64,000 nucleotides of DNA from Amia ocellicauda. Taxonomy: Eukaryota > Chordata > Actinopteri > Amiiformes > Amiidae. Shown here in pieces: positions 52,364 to 63,840 of this stretch. The DNA lies in assembly GCF_036373705.1 (NCBI RefSeq), contig NC_089863.1, positions 10,357,857-10,421,856 on the forward strand, in the 5' to 3' direction. Position numbers and translations under genes: made by a program. Under the pieces are notes generated by a model, which was not told the DNA's origin, searched no databases, and saw nothing but the letters and a program-made list of their open reading frames with translations. Within the stretch, counting starts at the first letter, position 1; each line of letters starts with the position of its first letter.

Positions 52364-53830
52364 ATTATGTAGTGTAAGTACACTTTAAGTAAGTGAATTT
52401 AAGTATCACCTTATCAAGAATCCTGGAATCTTGTAGAACTCAATTTCTGCAATAATTGGATGCAGACACCAATTCCAAAGATACAAATTCTGAAATGTAT
52501 TAAAAACAAAGACTAAATGTAGCACTACACTAATTATACAAAAGGGAAAAACTAATTAAAATTCAACTCTAGATCAACAAATCAAAGACAAATCACTTCC
52601 ATGACCAAATCAAAAACCATGGGATTGCATATGATATCACACAAATCGTTAAACAAAAAAGGTTATAAACACTGACTACAATACCGGTTAGTAAGACGAA
52701 GGTGAGTCTCTCATTAGTATTGTTAGTCGGACATTAAATAACTAATGCAGATTAGTATTTAAGTCAAATAACTTCTCGTTATATATATCAGTCTCATTTA
52801 CGTTTGGGTGCCGAGAAAGATTCTATCATTTCTTGTTACCACAATTTCCCTTAACTGATTATTATTCAATGATTAAGGATAGGCAGGGCCACCAATAATC
52901 TAATGTCTATTAACTTGTGTCAATTTCAGACTAAACAGTTCAACAGGAATGAGAAGATATTTCTCTGCGTTGACAGATTTTATTTCAAAAATTGTCAAAC
53001 AAAACAGTTTAATGCAGCACTCATTTATATTTAAGAAAATACTAAATGATATTACACATTCTAAAGTTTATGACTCACAGAATAACATTTCTAATTGATT
53101 TCTCAAATGTCATGAATAATAAACTCCAAACTGTTAAACTTATTAGGCCTCTCTGTCTTCGTGCTCAAATAAAACACACGGCACGAGGTCCGTGTGGTTT
53201 GGAACAAAGGCAGTCCGGTTTGGCTTTGTCCAATAACTTCCACTCAGTCGATGCTCCTGGAAGTTGGGGTTTCGCGAATGTAGAGTCTTTTCCAAACAGA
53301 TTTTCCACTGGTTTGAAGGCTCCAAGGGTGTGCACAAAATCTTCAAAATTTCCACCGTAGTTACTTGAAGACAAAGTCTTTGAGGAAAGCAGGGCCCTGT
53401 TAGTTTCCAAGGGTCAAGTTTCTTAAGACTCAATAGCTATTTAAATGACTGAACACTTTCGTATTTCATTCAATTGTCCAGCTGTAAAACTCCACTGATC
53501 AGATGGGTACAGCCGGGCATGCACAGGTTCTAAATTTCTTTAACTGAATAAAATTCTTTAAAGAATTCTTCATACGGCTCAATCTCCTTCTTCCAGTTTA
53601 ACTCTTCTGTTGCCGGCAAAGACTTAGTTGGTTTCCCGTTTCAATTCTGGCAAAAGAGCTACAAGTTGAGCTGTGGCAGCGGGTTACTAGTTCGCGTGAG
53701 AGAGAGCGAGAGAGAGATAGATGCTTTGCGTTGCTTTTTAATGCCTGTCAGATCAATAGACGATTGGTTCTTAAATTGAGATTGGATTTCGGTTTCAGCC
53801 CCCAGTGTTGTATTGGAGGGGGGCTCGCTA
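52364..53830 (-). mobile_element. 5' LTR (long form) of gag-pro element
   Basis: Right-hand partner of the repeat at 50298-50620. It contains the shared 53551-53820 block and, between that and the primer binding site, about 1.15 kb absent from the left copy. The extra part has no supported gene. The outer edge is uncertain because similarity fades near 53825. Confidence 0.55.
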
Positions 53831-54298
53831 TATGACTGATGTCAATCCATGCCATCTTTTGGAAATGCTGGTTTGCCTGGGTTCGTAGCTCTGTCGGGAT
53901 TTTGGCTCTCATCCACTTCAACGAGTTTTATGACCTCCAGGCCCTATTCCCCAGACATTTTCACAGCAGGGAATCCCAGCCATTTGGCCCATTCTCGGTG
54001 CCATCCTCCCAAGACTGCCACTTTGATATAGAACAGTTCATGTGCCGATGAGCTCAGGAAATCTGATAACTTTGGGGGAGAGGTCTTCTTTAGATCAGAG
54101 CTTCAGCTAAGGCTCTGAATGCTCTTATCAAAATACCCCCACTTAACGCTACATCTTGAAAGGGAGGTGTAATGCATATACAAGTGTGCTTCCTGCCTTC
54201 TATCTAACTCTACACTAATTAAAACTAAATTACTTAAAAAAACGAACTATAACCTCTATATAGTATAAACAAATAGGTTATAACATTGTTATAACGTG
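53831..54298. other. Spacer, no gene seen
   Basis: Possibly still retroelement-derived. It contains TACATCTTGAAAGGGAGG at 54151. Nothing was assigned. Confidence 0.35.
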
Positions 54299-55013
54299 GT
54301 TATATATATATATATATATATATCAACCGCTCAGCCATAACATTATGACCACCTGCCTAATATTGTGCAGGTCCCCCTATTGCTGCCAAAACAGCCCTGA
54401 CCCCCAAGGCATGGACTCCACTAGACCTCTGAAGGTGTGCTGTGGTATCTGGCACCAAGACGTTAGCAGCAGATCCTTTAAGTCCTGTAAGTTGCGAGGT
54501 GGGGCCTCCATGGATCGGACTTGTTTGTCCAGCACATCCCACAGATGCTCGATTGGATTGAGATCTGGGGAATTTCTATCAGAACCAGCATTCACTTTTT
54601 CAGCAATTTGAGCTACAGTAGCTCGTCTCTTGGATCGGACCACACAGGCCAGCCTTCGCTCCCCACGTGCATCAATGACCCTTGGACGCCCATGACCCTG
54701 TCGCCGGTTCACTGCTTTTCCTTCCTTGGACCACTTTTGATAGGTACTGACCACTGCAGACCAGGAACACCCCACAAGAGCTGCAGTTTTGGAGATGCTC
54801 TGACCCAGTCATCTAGCCATCACAATGTGGCCCTTGTCAAAGTCGCTCAGATCCTTACGCTGCCCAGTTTTCCTGCTTCTAACACATCAACTTTGAGGAC
54901 AAAATTAACACTTGCTGCTTAATATATCCCACCCACTCACAGGTGCCATGATAACAAGATCATCAGTGTTATTCACTTCATCTGTCAGTGGTCGTAATGT
55001 TATGGCAGATTGC

Positions 55014-55056
<43 letters not shown>
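54299..55056 (-). mobile_element. Tc1/mariner deletion derivative inside (TA)n
   Basis: Terminal repeats with CAGCCATAACATTATGACCA (54333) and its diverged complement (about 54992-55010) are bordered on both sides by (TA)n (54299-54323 and 55018-55056). The minus strand keeps the N-terminal part of the transposase (NRRQGHGRPRVIDARGERRL near 54700) joined directly to SPDLNPIEHLWD (about 54570-54535) and the end. Both catalytic aspartates are lost. It belongs to the same family as 5942-6727 but has a different deletion. Confidence 0.88.
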
Positions 55057-55064
<8 letters not shown>

Positions 55065-55809
55065 GTATGTGTGTGTTTAAGAGAAAGGGATACTGTGTGT
55101 ATATGTGAGTGAGGGCATTTGCATGTGTGTGTGTGTCTGTTTGTGTTTGTTAGTTTCAGAGACTGTTCCATATGTAGCAAAGTGAAAATGCAAATATGGA
55201 CATGAAGAAAAACTAAAAATCAATCCTGCCCATTGCAGAAAACATCACTGTGCCACACTGGTGATGCACACACATGGAAATATTATGGTTTATCTGACTG
55301 TGTAACTCCAGGGTTTCTGCAGGCAGCTGTGGTTCATGTCATTTTACTGTGGATTATAAATAGCCTGTCACCAAAGGCACTGTCTCTGTGTGTCAATGTA
55401 TATTACTATTGTTAACAATGTGTACCTTGCCAATTGTTTTGTTTTTATTTATCTCTGTTTCATATTTGATTGTAAAGTGATTTGAGTTTCTAGAAAAGTG
55501 TTTCATAAATAAAATGTATTATTCTCAGTTTTAATATGGAAATACACGTATGTGACACCTATCAACTTGAAATAGACAAACTATACTATAATATTCTGCA
55601 TAGTTGATCATGATTAGAAAAACTTTATTACAGTACTACCAAGTTTTTTCACAAAAACAAAAATGCATTTGTTGTGTAAAAAATGAAGGAATAATTTGCA
55701 GTTGAAAGAACCTAACCAATGTGGAAAAGTTTTGAGAAAATGTGTACCACAAAATGTGCGCTAATTATAAGGGTCACATGCATCTCAAATGAACGCATAC
55801 AAAATACAG
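55057..55809. other. Intergenic, no gene seen
   Basis: A GTGT-rich stretch (55060-55150) is followed by AT-rich DNA. Short frames only. Confidence 0.5.
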
Positions 55810-55975
55810 ACGGTAAAAACATGCTAGAGCGGGGAGGGGCAGAGGGTAAAAACATGCCGGGGTGGGGGGGTTTGTGGACGGAAACATGCGAGAGCGGGGG
55901 GGAGGGGGAGGACGGTGAAAACACGCGAGAGCGGGGTGGGGGGCGGTATTTGCCGCGGACCCCCTAGCACCCCCT
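55810..55975 (+). repeat. G-rich minisatellite, four units of 33-40 bp
   Basis: Four imperfect copies of ACGGTAAAAACATGCGAGAG followed by a run-rich G tract, then GCCGCGGACCCCCTAGCACC. Each unit has two or more G runs of at least four, so G-quadruplex formation on the plus strand is plausible. The last part resembles a DNA-transposon end. Confidence 0.8.
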
Positions 55976-56089
55976 CGCGGACCTTGTTACATTTAAAATG
56001 CATAGTTACCTATTTTATTGATGCATGATGTATCTACAAACAATATTCACTTGTTTCGCAAAATAAATTACAAAGTGAAATTATTATTG

Positions 56090-57480
56090 TAATTAATAAG
56101 TTGTTGGTTGTTAATACATATCTCATTCTTTATAATACATACCAGATAATGGATATGTTTTGTAATTGTAATGGTTCATAGACATACGTTTTTATAAATG
56201 TAATTCAACATTTCAGTGTCAAATCAGTTGTAACTACAATTAGTCCAGTTTCCATTACTTTGTATCTTAAATATGTATATCGTTTTTTTAGAGCTTTTGT
56301 ATTTTCCTTTGTTACTTCTAAATTATTTCTATGCGAAATGGTTATCAGTGAGCACAGTCCTTGTTGAAGTCCCTGCACTCTCCATTGTGTCATTACATGC
56401 TACATCTTATGTAGAGTCAACAGGAAGAGGGGTATCTGCAGCGTCTCCAATATTTCGTAGTCTGTAATGAAGTAAACTACGTACATTTTATACAATTCTA
56501 ACAGTTTAATAATATCGCTTTGCAATGAAAACATAGAACTATAATAACTCCGCAATGAGTTGCACGTTTATTGAGTGATATCCCTTTCTGTTGACATAAG
56601 CATGATTTGGAGCCTGGATTCTAATGTGTCCCATTGACTGCACTGAAGACGTTGGGTAATCCAGGGATTTCAAAGAAGTTTCCTTATATTTTGTTATTTT
56701 GGATCTGATGGAAATGCAACAAACTGCGTGATCTATTATGTCAGTGCCAGTGAGACTCGGTGGACAATCCTGGCGGCTGATGGCTTGTGGTTTCCCACAA
56801 AGTCTCCCACTATATTTAAATAAACTGCCAGTGGCATTAAAACAAATATCCTCAATAACTGCAGGAATGCTGTGGCTTCTGCTGGTCTCAGGCTCCAGTT
56901 TATCTTTTAACATTTCTACCAAAGTAAGGATGTCTTCTATTCCGAAACATAAATGTTATTGTCATTTTTAAAGGGTGATGTGTGTCCTTAAATATATGAA
57001 ATGCCCTTTAATTTAAAAAATTAAATTTAAAACTTTTCCTGGAAATGGAAAAACTTGATCTAGAAATCACAATGTTAAAGTTAAAAATGACAAGATTCGA
57101 AAATTATAGTTTAAAGGGGAAGGGGGGATGGATTATTGTAATTATAAAGAATTATTGGTTGTTAATACTTTAGTCATTGTTTAGATAGTAGATAATATAT
57201 ATGTTTTGTAATTGTATTGTAATAGTTCATAATTAAATTAAACATTTCAGTGTCAAATTACTTGTGTATGTTTTAATTTTTTTAGGTTTTGGAGCATTTG
57301 CATGTGTGATTTCTGAATTATTTCTATGAGAAATAGTTAGTGAGCACAGTCCTTAGTGAACTCGCTGTCTATCTTGTGGTATCGAGTTGTCAGGAAGAGG
57401 GGTATCTGCGGGGCTTTCAAGTGCATAGTGTGTAACGAAGTAAAATAAATAAATTTTATAAAACTGCAACAGTATCCTAA
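56090..57480. repeat. Diverged direct repeats bracketing a Harbinger fragment
   Basis: 56090-56500 aligns with 57130-57470 in the same orientation (AACATTTCAGTGTCAAAT at 56207 and 57242, CAGGAAGAGGGGTATCTGC at 56419 and 57390). Between them lies the PIF/Harbinger reading frame. Either a tandem duplication or two copies of one element end. Confidence 0.7.
56539..56922 (-). pseudogene. PIF/Harbinger (HARBI1-like) transposase fragment
   Basis: A 127-codon minus-strand frame with signatures of the family: ICFNATGSLF (the usual L-R-F-Y-A-T-G-S), RLCGKPQAISR (like G-x-S-Q-P-T-V-S-R), LDYPTSSVQ, then HIRIQAP and YVNRKGYHSINVQ, which surround the catalytic region. The stretch with the first D (V-I-G-x-I-D-G-T-H in relatives) is deleted, VQSMGHIRI remaining. 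No second half is seen. A dead element. Confidence 0.8.
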
Positions 57481-57949
57481 TATAACACGTTACACTATAT
57501 GCACAAATCAGGTAGGCTTAAAAAATAAATTTAAGACCAAACTGAGTTATTTAAAAAAATATGCATTTAAAACCTCGTGATTTACAAGAATCGGTGTAGC
57601 AGGTCAATTGTTAGTGTTGGGCTGCGTTTCAAACGGTACACCTTTTCATTGGAAAGTGATCACGATTATTAATACAATTAATTAACGCGCGTTTCCTTCT
57701 CGGTTCTTTAATTGAGAACACGACGTTAATTAGTGCTTTAGATGATATGATGCGCAAGTAAACAGGCCCTTTCTTTGCTATTCCTTGGTTACAGTAAATT
57801 GCTCAATCCCAATTTCAGCCCTGGTTCCTGTGCTGTCAGATTACCCCACACGGTTACAACACCGCTGTGCTGAACGGGAAACTGGACCAACTTTGGCCAA
57901 TTGTTGACCAACGGAGGACAATCCAGGGTTGCTGGACCAATTCCTCTTA
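57481..57949. other. Spacer upstream of the GRINA-like gene
   Basis: No gene is seen. CpG frequency rises from about 57660 to 58140 compared with the AT-rich surroundings, which fits a promoter zone. Confidence 0.4.
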
Positions 57950-58138
57950 TGGTTTGCTGTGAGTGGCTGTTCGCTCTCTCTCTCTCTTGTTTTTTATCTG
58001 CCGTGGTCTCAGTCTATTGTTACAATCAGAGGAAGTAAAGAGTGAGAGAGAAAGAGAAGAGGAAGTACTCAGAGAAAAATGCCGGTGTGGTCGTCTGCGA
58101 GTCAGTCGGTTGATCAGTCGGACGCTGCGAGAGTTCAT
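57950..58138 (+). other. Possible noncoding first exon of the GRINA-like gene
   Basis: A CpG-bearing segment (GTCTGCGAGTCAGTCGGTTG near 58091) ends in AGTTCATCA followed by GTAAGGC, a splice-donor match at 58139. It lies 1.7 kb upstream of the first coding exon on the same strand. There is no TATA motif. Inference only. Confidence 0.3.
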
Positions 58139-58164
58139 CAGTAAGGCAGTGTGTGAGTCAGTAA

Positions 58165-58290
58165 GTTACAGTACACTCTACAAATGCTGGGTTATCAGTT
58201 TAACCCAATCCTTGGGTTGTGTGTGTTGGGTCAAGTTTTTGGGTTAGTTGTATAGTAGTTGGGTTTTTACTGCTCTGAGATCTTACACAG
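58165..58290 (+). repeat. Short interspersed repeat with AACCCAA motifs
   Basis: AAATGCTGGGTTATCAGTTT at 58181 then AACCCAATCCTTGGGTTG, GTTGGGTC and TTGGGTTAG: alternating GGGTT and AACCC motifs, as in abundant fish miniature elements. Boundaries are unclear. Confidence 0.4.
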
Positions 58291-58344
58291 CATATGGGTT
58301 ATTTATTTTAATCAACCACCCTCTAGGTAAAGCGCGCATTAGAA

Positions 58345-58480
58345 TCAATCAATCAATCAATCAATTTGTATTTGTATAGCGCCTTTCGCAGGGTAGCCAC
58401 AGAGCGCTTTACAGGGTGGTAAATGTACAACAAATGTACAGCAAAATAAAATACATTACTAATAGAATAAAATAAATACA
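58345..58480 (+). repeat. (AATC)n with interspersed-repeat tail
   Basis: AATCAATCAATC at 58345-58367 is followed by TTTGTATTTGTATAGCGCCT and AGAGCGCTTTACAGGGTG. This combination occurs in many fish interspersed repeats and is likely a retrotransposon 3' tail in reverse orientation. The family was not determined. Confidence 0.45.
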
Positions 58481-58984
58481 AATAGACCTTTAACAGTTTA
58501 AATTATCTAAAAAAAGAAAAAGTAAACGTACATTACCTAAATAAACCATTAAGGACGGAGAGTGAAGAGCGTTTCAAATGTCTAAGAAGCAGTAATAAGT
58601 TTAAAAGTAGTGCAGGTAAGTCATATTATTTCATTTCTAAATGTAAGCTATTATATTTAATTATTATAGATTGATACGTTATGTGTATATATTGTAATAT
58701 AGGTTTTTTATTTTTGTATTCAATAACTTTAAGTTGGGCTGTATTAGATCATTAAATATGTGAATATATTATCAATAAATAATATGAATTATTTTTTAAA
58801 CTCAAATATGAGTCTTTTGTGTCCCATATACATATACCGAGTGCACAATAAGTAAATATGTGGTGTGAAATGTTAAAACTTGGTCGAGAAGACTGTTGGA
58901 CTGTAGTATTTAAATCCACAGAAGCCGTCTTATATCGACGACCCCCACCACATTCACATCATAACAGTATACATTTCATTAAAG
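58481..58984. other. Intronic or intergenic DNA, no feature
   Basis: AT-rich. A strong donor-like TGCAGGTAAGT occurs at about 58611 with no known exon before it. Confidence 0.4.

Positions 58985-59052
<68 letters not shown>
58985..59052. repeat. (TA)n microsatellite
   Basis: About 33 TA units. Other simple repeats near this gene: (GT)n at 59294-59332, (AAT)n at 59533-59592, and CA- and AGAG-rich stretches in its second intron (60430-60560, 60780-60840, 60950-61030). Confidence 0.95.
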
Positions 59053-59055
<3 letters not shown>

Positions 59056-59291
59056 CTAGCTTTTAACACGATATTTGGTCATATCATTTTTAATGTTATT
59101 ATGTTGTGTGAGGATTGTCTGACAGAGACAGATGGCCAGCGAAGCAAATATATATCGTGCTGTATGTTTTCAGGAAGGCTACAAATTATTAAAAGCAAAT
59201 GTGTATCACAGCATATATAGAAACGTATTTAAAAGCGTATTTTGTAACTGTATGTACTGTTACACACAGACGCCAAAGACCAAAGTCCGCA

Positions 59292-59332
<41 letters not shown>

Positions 59333-59532
59333 AAGGGGATGAGGGATGTGTAGCAACTAATATTACTGTGTACTGTTTAGCAACCAATATTACTAAACTA
59401 CATACTGTAATATCACCGTTTGTGAGGTATTTATTCCTGTACTATACATCTTTTCACAGCCTATACTGTCTTTTTTCTGCTAACTTTGCTTAATTATTCT
59501 TGGGGTCTGGTAGCTGAATCAGTTATATTAAT

Positions 59533-59594
<62 letters not shown>

Positions 59595-59844
59595 TACATT
59601 GTACTGCTACTACTAATAATAATAATCACTAATACTAATACTAACTACTACAACTCCTAAATACCTATGAAAACAATAATGATCAGAAGTAGAAGCCCTA
59701 TCTGTACTGTATTTTTCTGCACTACACTGCACTGTACCGTACTTTACCATACTGAACTGCACTGTATTTTGTACTCTTTGAATGGTCAGTAGTAATGGAT
59801 TTGCCCATCACTTCCTCCCCCTTTCCTCTGTGAGACAGGACAGA

Positions 59845-62800
59845 ATGACGGACACAAAGAAACAGGGCACACCCATCCCGCCCGCACCACAGGAGGAGCC
59901 CAGCTTGAACCCGGCCGCACTGCCAGCATACTACCCACCTGAGGACGCCTACAGCCCACCCCCTTACCCCTCCAACCCCACCCCATACCCCGTGGGCACT
60001 GCAGAAAAAGACAACCCGGGTGAGTTTCAGAGGGGGAATGCCAGTTAGTGTGCCAGTCGGTGTGTCAGTTGGTTAATGCTGAGGCAGTGCGGGTCAGTTT
60101 CAGTCAGTGTGTCAGTGACTCTGTGTGTCTGTGGTAACACCGCTCTCTCTTTCTCTCCACCTCTTCACTCTTTCTAATACCTGCCCTCTTGTCCCTCCCC
60201 CACCCCATGCTCCCTTCCCATTTCTTCCTCCCCCTCCTTCTCTCCCCCTCTCCCTCTGTACAGCTATGCCTTATCCAGCCCCGTGCCCCTACCCCCCAGG
60301 AGTGACTGTGCAGCCCCTTCCGCCTGCAGAGATTGGCTTCACTAAAGATGTACAGGAGCCCACTCCCCTGGAGGATTCTGGTAACTGCCGTCTGTCCGAG
60401 CCCCACTATACCCCCACAATGCACTCGGTGATACACACACTCACACACATACACTTACACTTAAAAAGTTACAATCCCTTGTGCACACACGCACACACTC
60501 GCAGCCAGATGCACACACTCACTCACAGACTCACGCACACTCACTCTCACTGACAGAGAGAAACAAGGATAGAGAGACAGTTTGGTGTGGTAAGGTACAC
60601 TGTGTGTATGCTGTTCTACTTTCAGTATTGTCTGTGGCTAAGTCACTTCCCTTTGCCCCAGTGTGGGAAACACAGATTCACATAATGCTACAGAGAGATG
60701 GGCGAGACAAACTGAGGCAGACAGAAACTCAGAGAGACAGAAAAACCAAAAAGTCCCAGACCCTCCCCGCCAGACACGCAGATACACACACTTAGATGTG
60801 CACACACACACACACACACACACAGATTCACACTCACAGAGTAATGCACTCTCACCAACAAAAGGAAGCAGAAAGGTAAGATACCTTGGTGGCACGGTGT
60901 CCTACTTTCAGTTTTGTCTGTGGGAAACATTCACACAGTGATACATAGAGTGAGTGAGAGAGAGAGACGTACTTGGAGATGGACATAGTCGGACAGAAGC
61001 AGCCAGAGGCACGGAGAGAGAGAGATAAAAAGACAGACAGGAGCACAGGGACACACAGAAACATACCCTCACTAACTGACACTTTCCTTCCTCCTCCTCA
61101 TCTCTAGCTCTGCCCCCAGTGTGTGTGGAGGTGGACGGTGTGGCAATGCAGCTCAGCGCCTTTGAGGACAAGATCGTCCGCAGAGCTTTCATTAGGAAGG
61201 TCAGACTCTCTATCTGTCCCCACTGTCACCCACACCCCCGCCGTCTGTCTCATGGTCTCTCTGTTCTCTTCCCTGGTGTTCTGTGTATATATAAAGTAAA
61301 CCCTCTACCGCTCTCCCTTCCTCCCCTTGTCTCTCTCTCACCAACTCCCTCCCACTCCTTTAATCCGCCTTCCTCTCCCGCCTTCCCTCTCCCTCTCTCT
61401 CTCTCCGTCCCTCCCTCCCAGATGCCCTGTGTACAGACAATGAGTCTCCCTCCCTCCGCAGGTGTTCTGTGTGCTGGCCCTGCAGCTGCTGGTGACGTTC
61501 TCGGTGGTGTGCGTGTTCACGTTCAGTAAGCGGGTGAAGAAGGCGGTGCAGGAGAACCTCTGGGCCTACCTGAGCTCCTACATCCTGTTTGTGATCGTGG
61601 CCCTGGTGCTGCAGTTCAGCGGCTCCATCCGGCGCCGCCACCCCTGGAACCTGCTGGCGCTGGTGGGTCTACACCCAGACCTGGAACCCCCCGCCCCCCG
61701 CCAGAAGAGTACACTCCATTCTATCCCTGCCCCTCACTAATCACACTTCTAATTGATCGTATTCTATCCCAGTGCCCCCCATTGCATTTTATTACATTCC
61801 ATAATAATAATAATGATACATTAATAATAGTAAAAACAATAATAGTGTTTTGACTTCAGTGTTTAACGCGTTGTGGTGAGTCACTGTGCTGCAAGTGTGT
61901 AATGCGGTGTGGTGTGTCACTGTGCTGGCAGGGCCTGGTGACGCTCAGCCTGTCCTATATGGTCGGCGCAGTGGCCTCTTTCCACGACACCACGGCCGTG
62001 CTGTTCGCCATGGGAACAACGCTGGTCATAGTGTTCGGCATCATCATCTTCTCCATCCAGGTAAGGACTGAGCCGAGCTCCTCCAGGCCGTGTCTCCTGG
62101 ATCATGAGCTGTTAAAGATTGGGGTGCTCTATTATATAGCTGTGCTGGACTGTATTACACTGCGTTGTACTGTAGTGCACTGTGCTGTACTGCATTGCTC
62201 TTCATTGTTCTATATTATACTGTGCTGTATTGCACTTCCACATACTGTATTATACTGTGCTGTATTCAGGGCTGGCGCCTTGCAAAGGTGGATAAAGCAG
62301 TTGCCTTGGGTGCCATCTGTCGCAGGGGCGCAGCCTGGCAAAAGGAGCACCTTCTCTCCCTTCCTCGCGATTTGTCTTTCCCTCAAAACAACCACAATAA
62401 CACTGTGCAAGTGTATGTCCTAGGAACCCAAACATACCGTAAGTAGGTATGTCACAATGACCGTTTACGTTATTTTAGCTAATCTAGGTTTTACAACCTA
62501 TGCGATCTGCAGCCGCTGTTTTCTCCAGCAGAAGTTTGCTACTTGCACAACTCACATACGCAGAGGCGATCCCAGAAAACAGGGCTTCTGTTGTCTGTAG
62601 TCGTGGTGGTTTTTCTCTGTGATTCCATGCTGGCACGTAGGAGAAATCACCTTCTAATGCCTCGCTTTAGAGTATTTTATTCTGACATAGTTTGCAGTTT
62701 CAAAATATCAGTCCATTTCCACCTTCCTCTGTCACAAAAGTTTTGGACACTATAAAAAGGTAAATGGATGTTTAGTATTATGTTTTATTTAAATACTGAA

Positions 62801-63744
62801 AAAGTTTCATGATTAAATGATTAGAAAGTAGTTATTTAAATGATTTCTACTGTCTACTGGCTCATTCTTTTTAAGATGCTTTCACCTGGTTTTGCTGAAA
62901 GTTTCATTCAATTATCTTTAATTTTAATCTAAGTGTTGATAACTTCCTTCATTGCATGCTGCATTGATGAACGTGTGTTCACGATTATTATGTTGATGAC
63001 TGTATTTAGTGACTATATTTCATTAACTGTTTTTGTGTTTTTGTATGTAGGCCTAATGTTAAGCGCTCTGCTTTTAAAATGACTTTTAAAAAGTCTTATT
63101 TAAATACATTTGTTGGTGATTAAATATGAATAATAGGTATAATTTGAAAATCAATTTAAGTAGAATCTTACAAAAAGTGTTTTCCATTGCATTCTTTTTG
63201 AAAATATACATTTAAGATTCTGTAATATGTATACACACATACTACATACACAGAGCTAGCTAATATAGCTAATAATGTAGCCATTGTTTCTTATTATCAG
63301 TATTAGTATCTGCTTGCCACATTTTTGATAGTAATTCATATTTTTGTATTAGTATTGTTATTTATTATTCTTATTAGTAGTAATTGAAGCACAACATCAC
63401 AATTTTTCAGCAATACACAAAATAAATTGTGGTAAATTAATGCAATAGTTAATTTTTTTCAAGGGTGGGGGGGTCAACCCCAAATCTCGCCTAGGATGGC
63501 AAAAGTGCCAAAGCCAGCCCTGACAGTATTGCACTTTGCTATACTGTATTACACTGTGCTGGACTGTTTTGCACTGTGCTGTTCCCTCCACGATTCCCAG
63601 ACACGTGTGGACTTCTCCTACTGTAACGGTCTGCTGCTGGTGCTGGCGCTGGACCTGCTGATGTTCGGCCTGTTCTCCTGCTTCTTCTACTCCACCATCC
63701 TGCAGGTCCTGTATGGAGCCCTGGGGGCCCTCCTCTTCTCTGTG
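59845..63744 (+). CDS. grina: GRINA-like (TMBIM3) gene, first six coding exons, 3' partial
   Basis: Exons by splice sites and frame: 59845-60019, 60264-60380, 61108-61199, 61462-61662, 61932-62060, 63601-63744. Together 286 codons without a stop; the last exons lie outside. The N-terminus (about 1-100) is proline- and tyrosine-rich (PAYYPPEDAY, PPPYPSN), as in GRINA. Then come the family's start of the membrane domain AFEDKIVRRAFIRKV (about 113-128) and six hydrophobic segments so far, with RRRHPWNL, LSYMVGAVASF and YGALGALLF, closest in memory to GRINA among TMBIM/LFG proteins. Human GRINA has 371 residues, so about 50-80 are missing here. Relatives are multi-pass Golgi, ER and plasma-membrane proteins that limit calcium release and cell death. 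Assignment to GRINA rather than FAIM2 or TMBIM1 is probable, not certain. Confidence 0.85.
62267..63522 (+). mobile_element. hAT-type nonautonomous element in intron 5
   Basis: Ends CAGGGCTGGC (62267) and its complement GCCAGCCCTG (63522) with related sub-terminal sequence (GTTGCCTTGGGTGCCATC at 62301 is typical of hAT elements). The flanking 8-mers GCTGTATT and ACAGTATT agree at six of eight positions, as an old hAT target duplication would. The inside has no transposase. It splits a degenerate ACTGTGCTGTATTGCAC-type tandem repeat of the intron (62110-62266 and 63523-63590). Confidence 0.7.
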
Positions 63745-63840
63745 GTAAATAATCCATCCTTTCTTCCACAGGCAGGGTCTAGATTACTTTCCTCCCCCTC
63801 CCCTCTCTGTATATAAATTATAATCATACATATATATATA

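Noticed and set aside
60104-60454. Minus-strand 116-codon frame
   Set aside because: It overlaps coding exon 2 and the CT-rich intron of the GRINA-like gene and has no signature of its own.
61902-62423. 173-codon plus-strand frame
   Set aside because: Only 61932-62060 is an exon of the GRINA-like gene. The rest reads through a splice donor into intron repeats and a hAT element.
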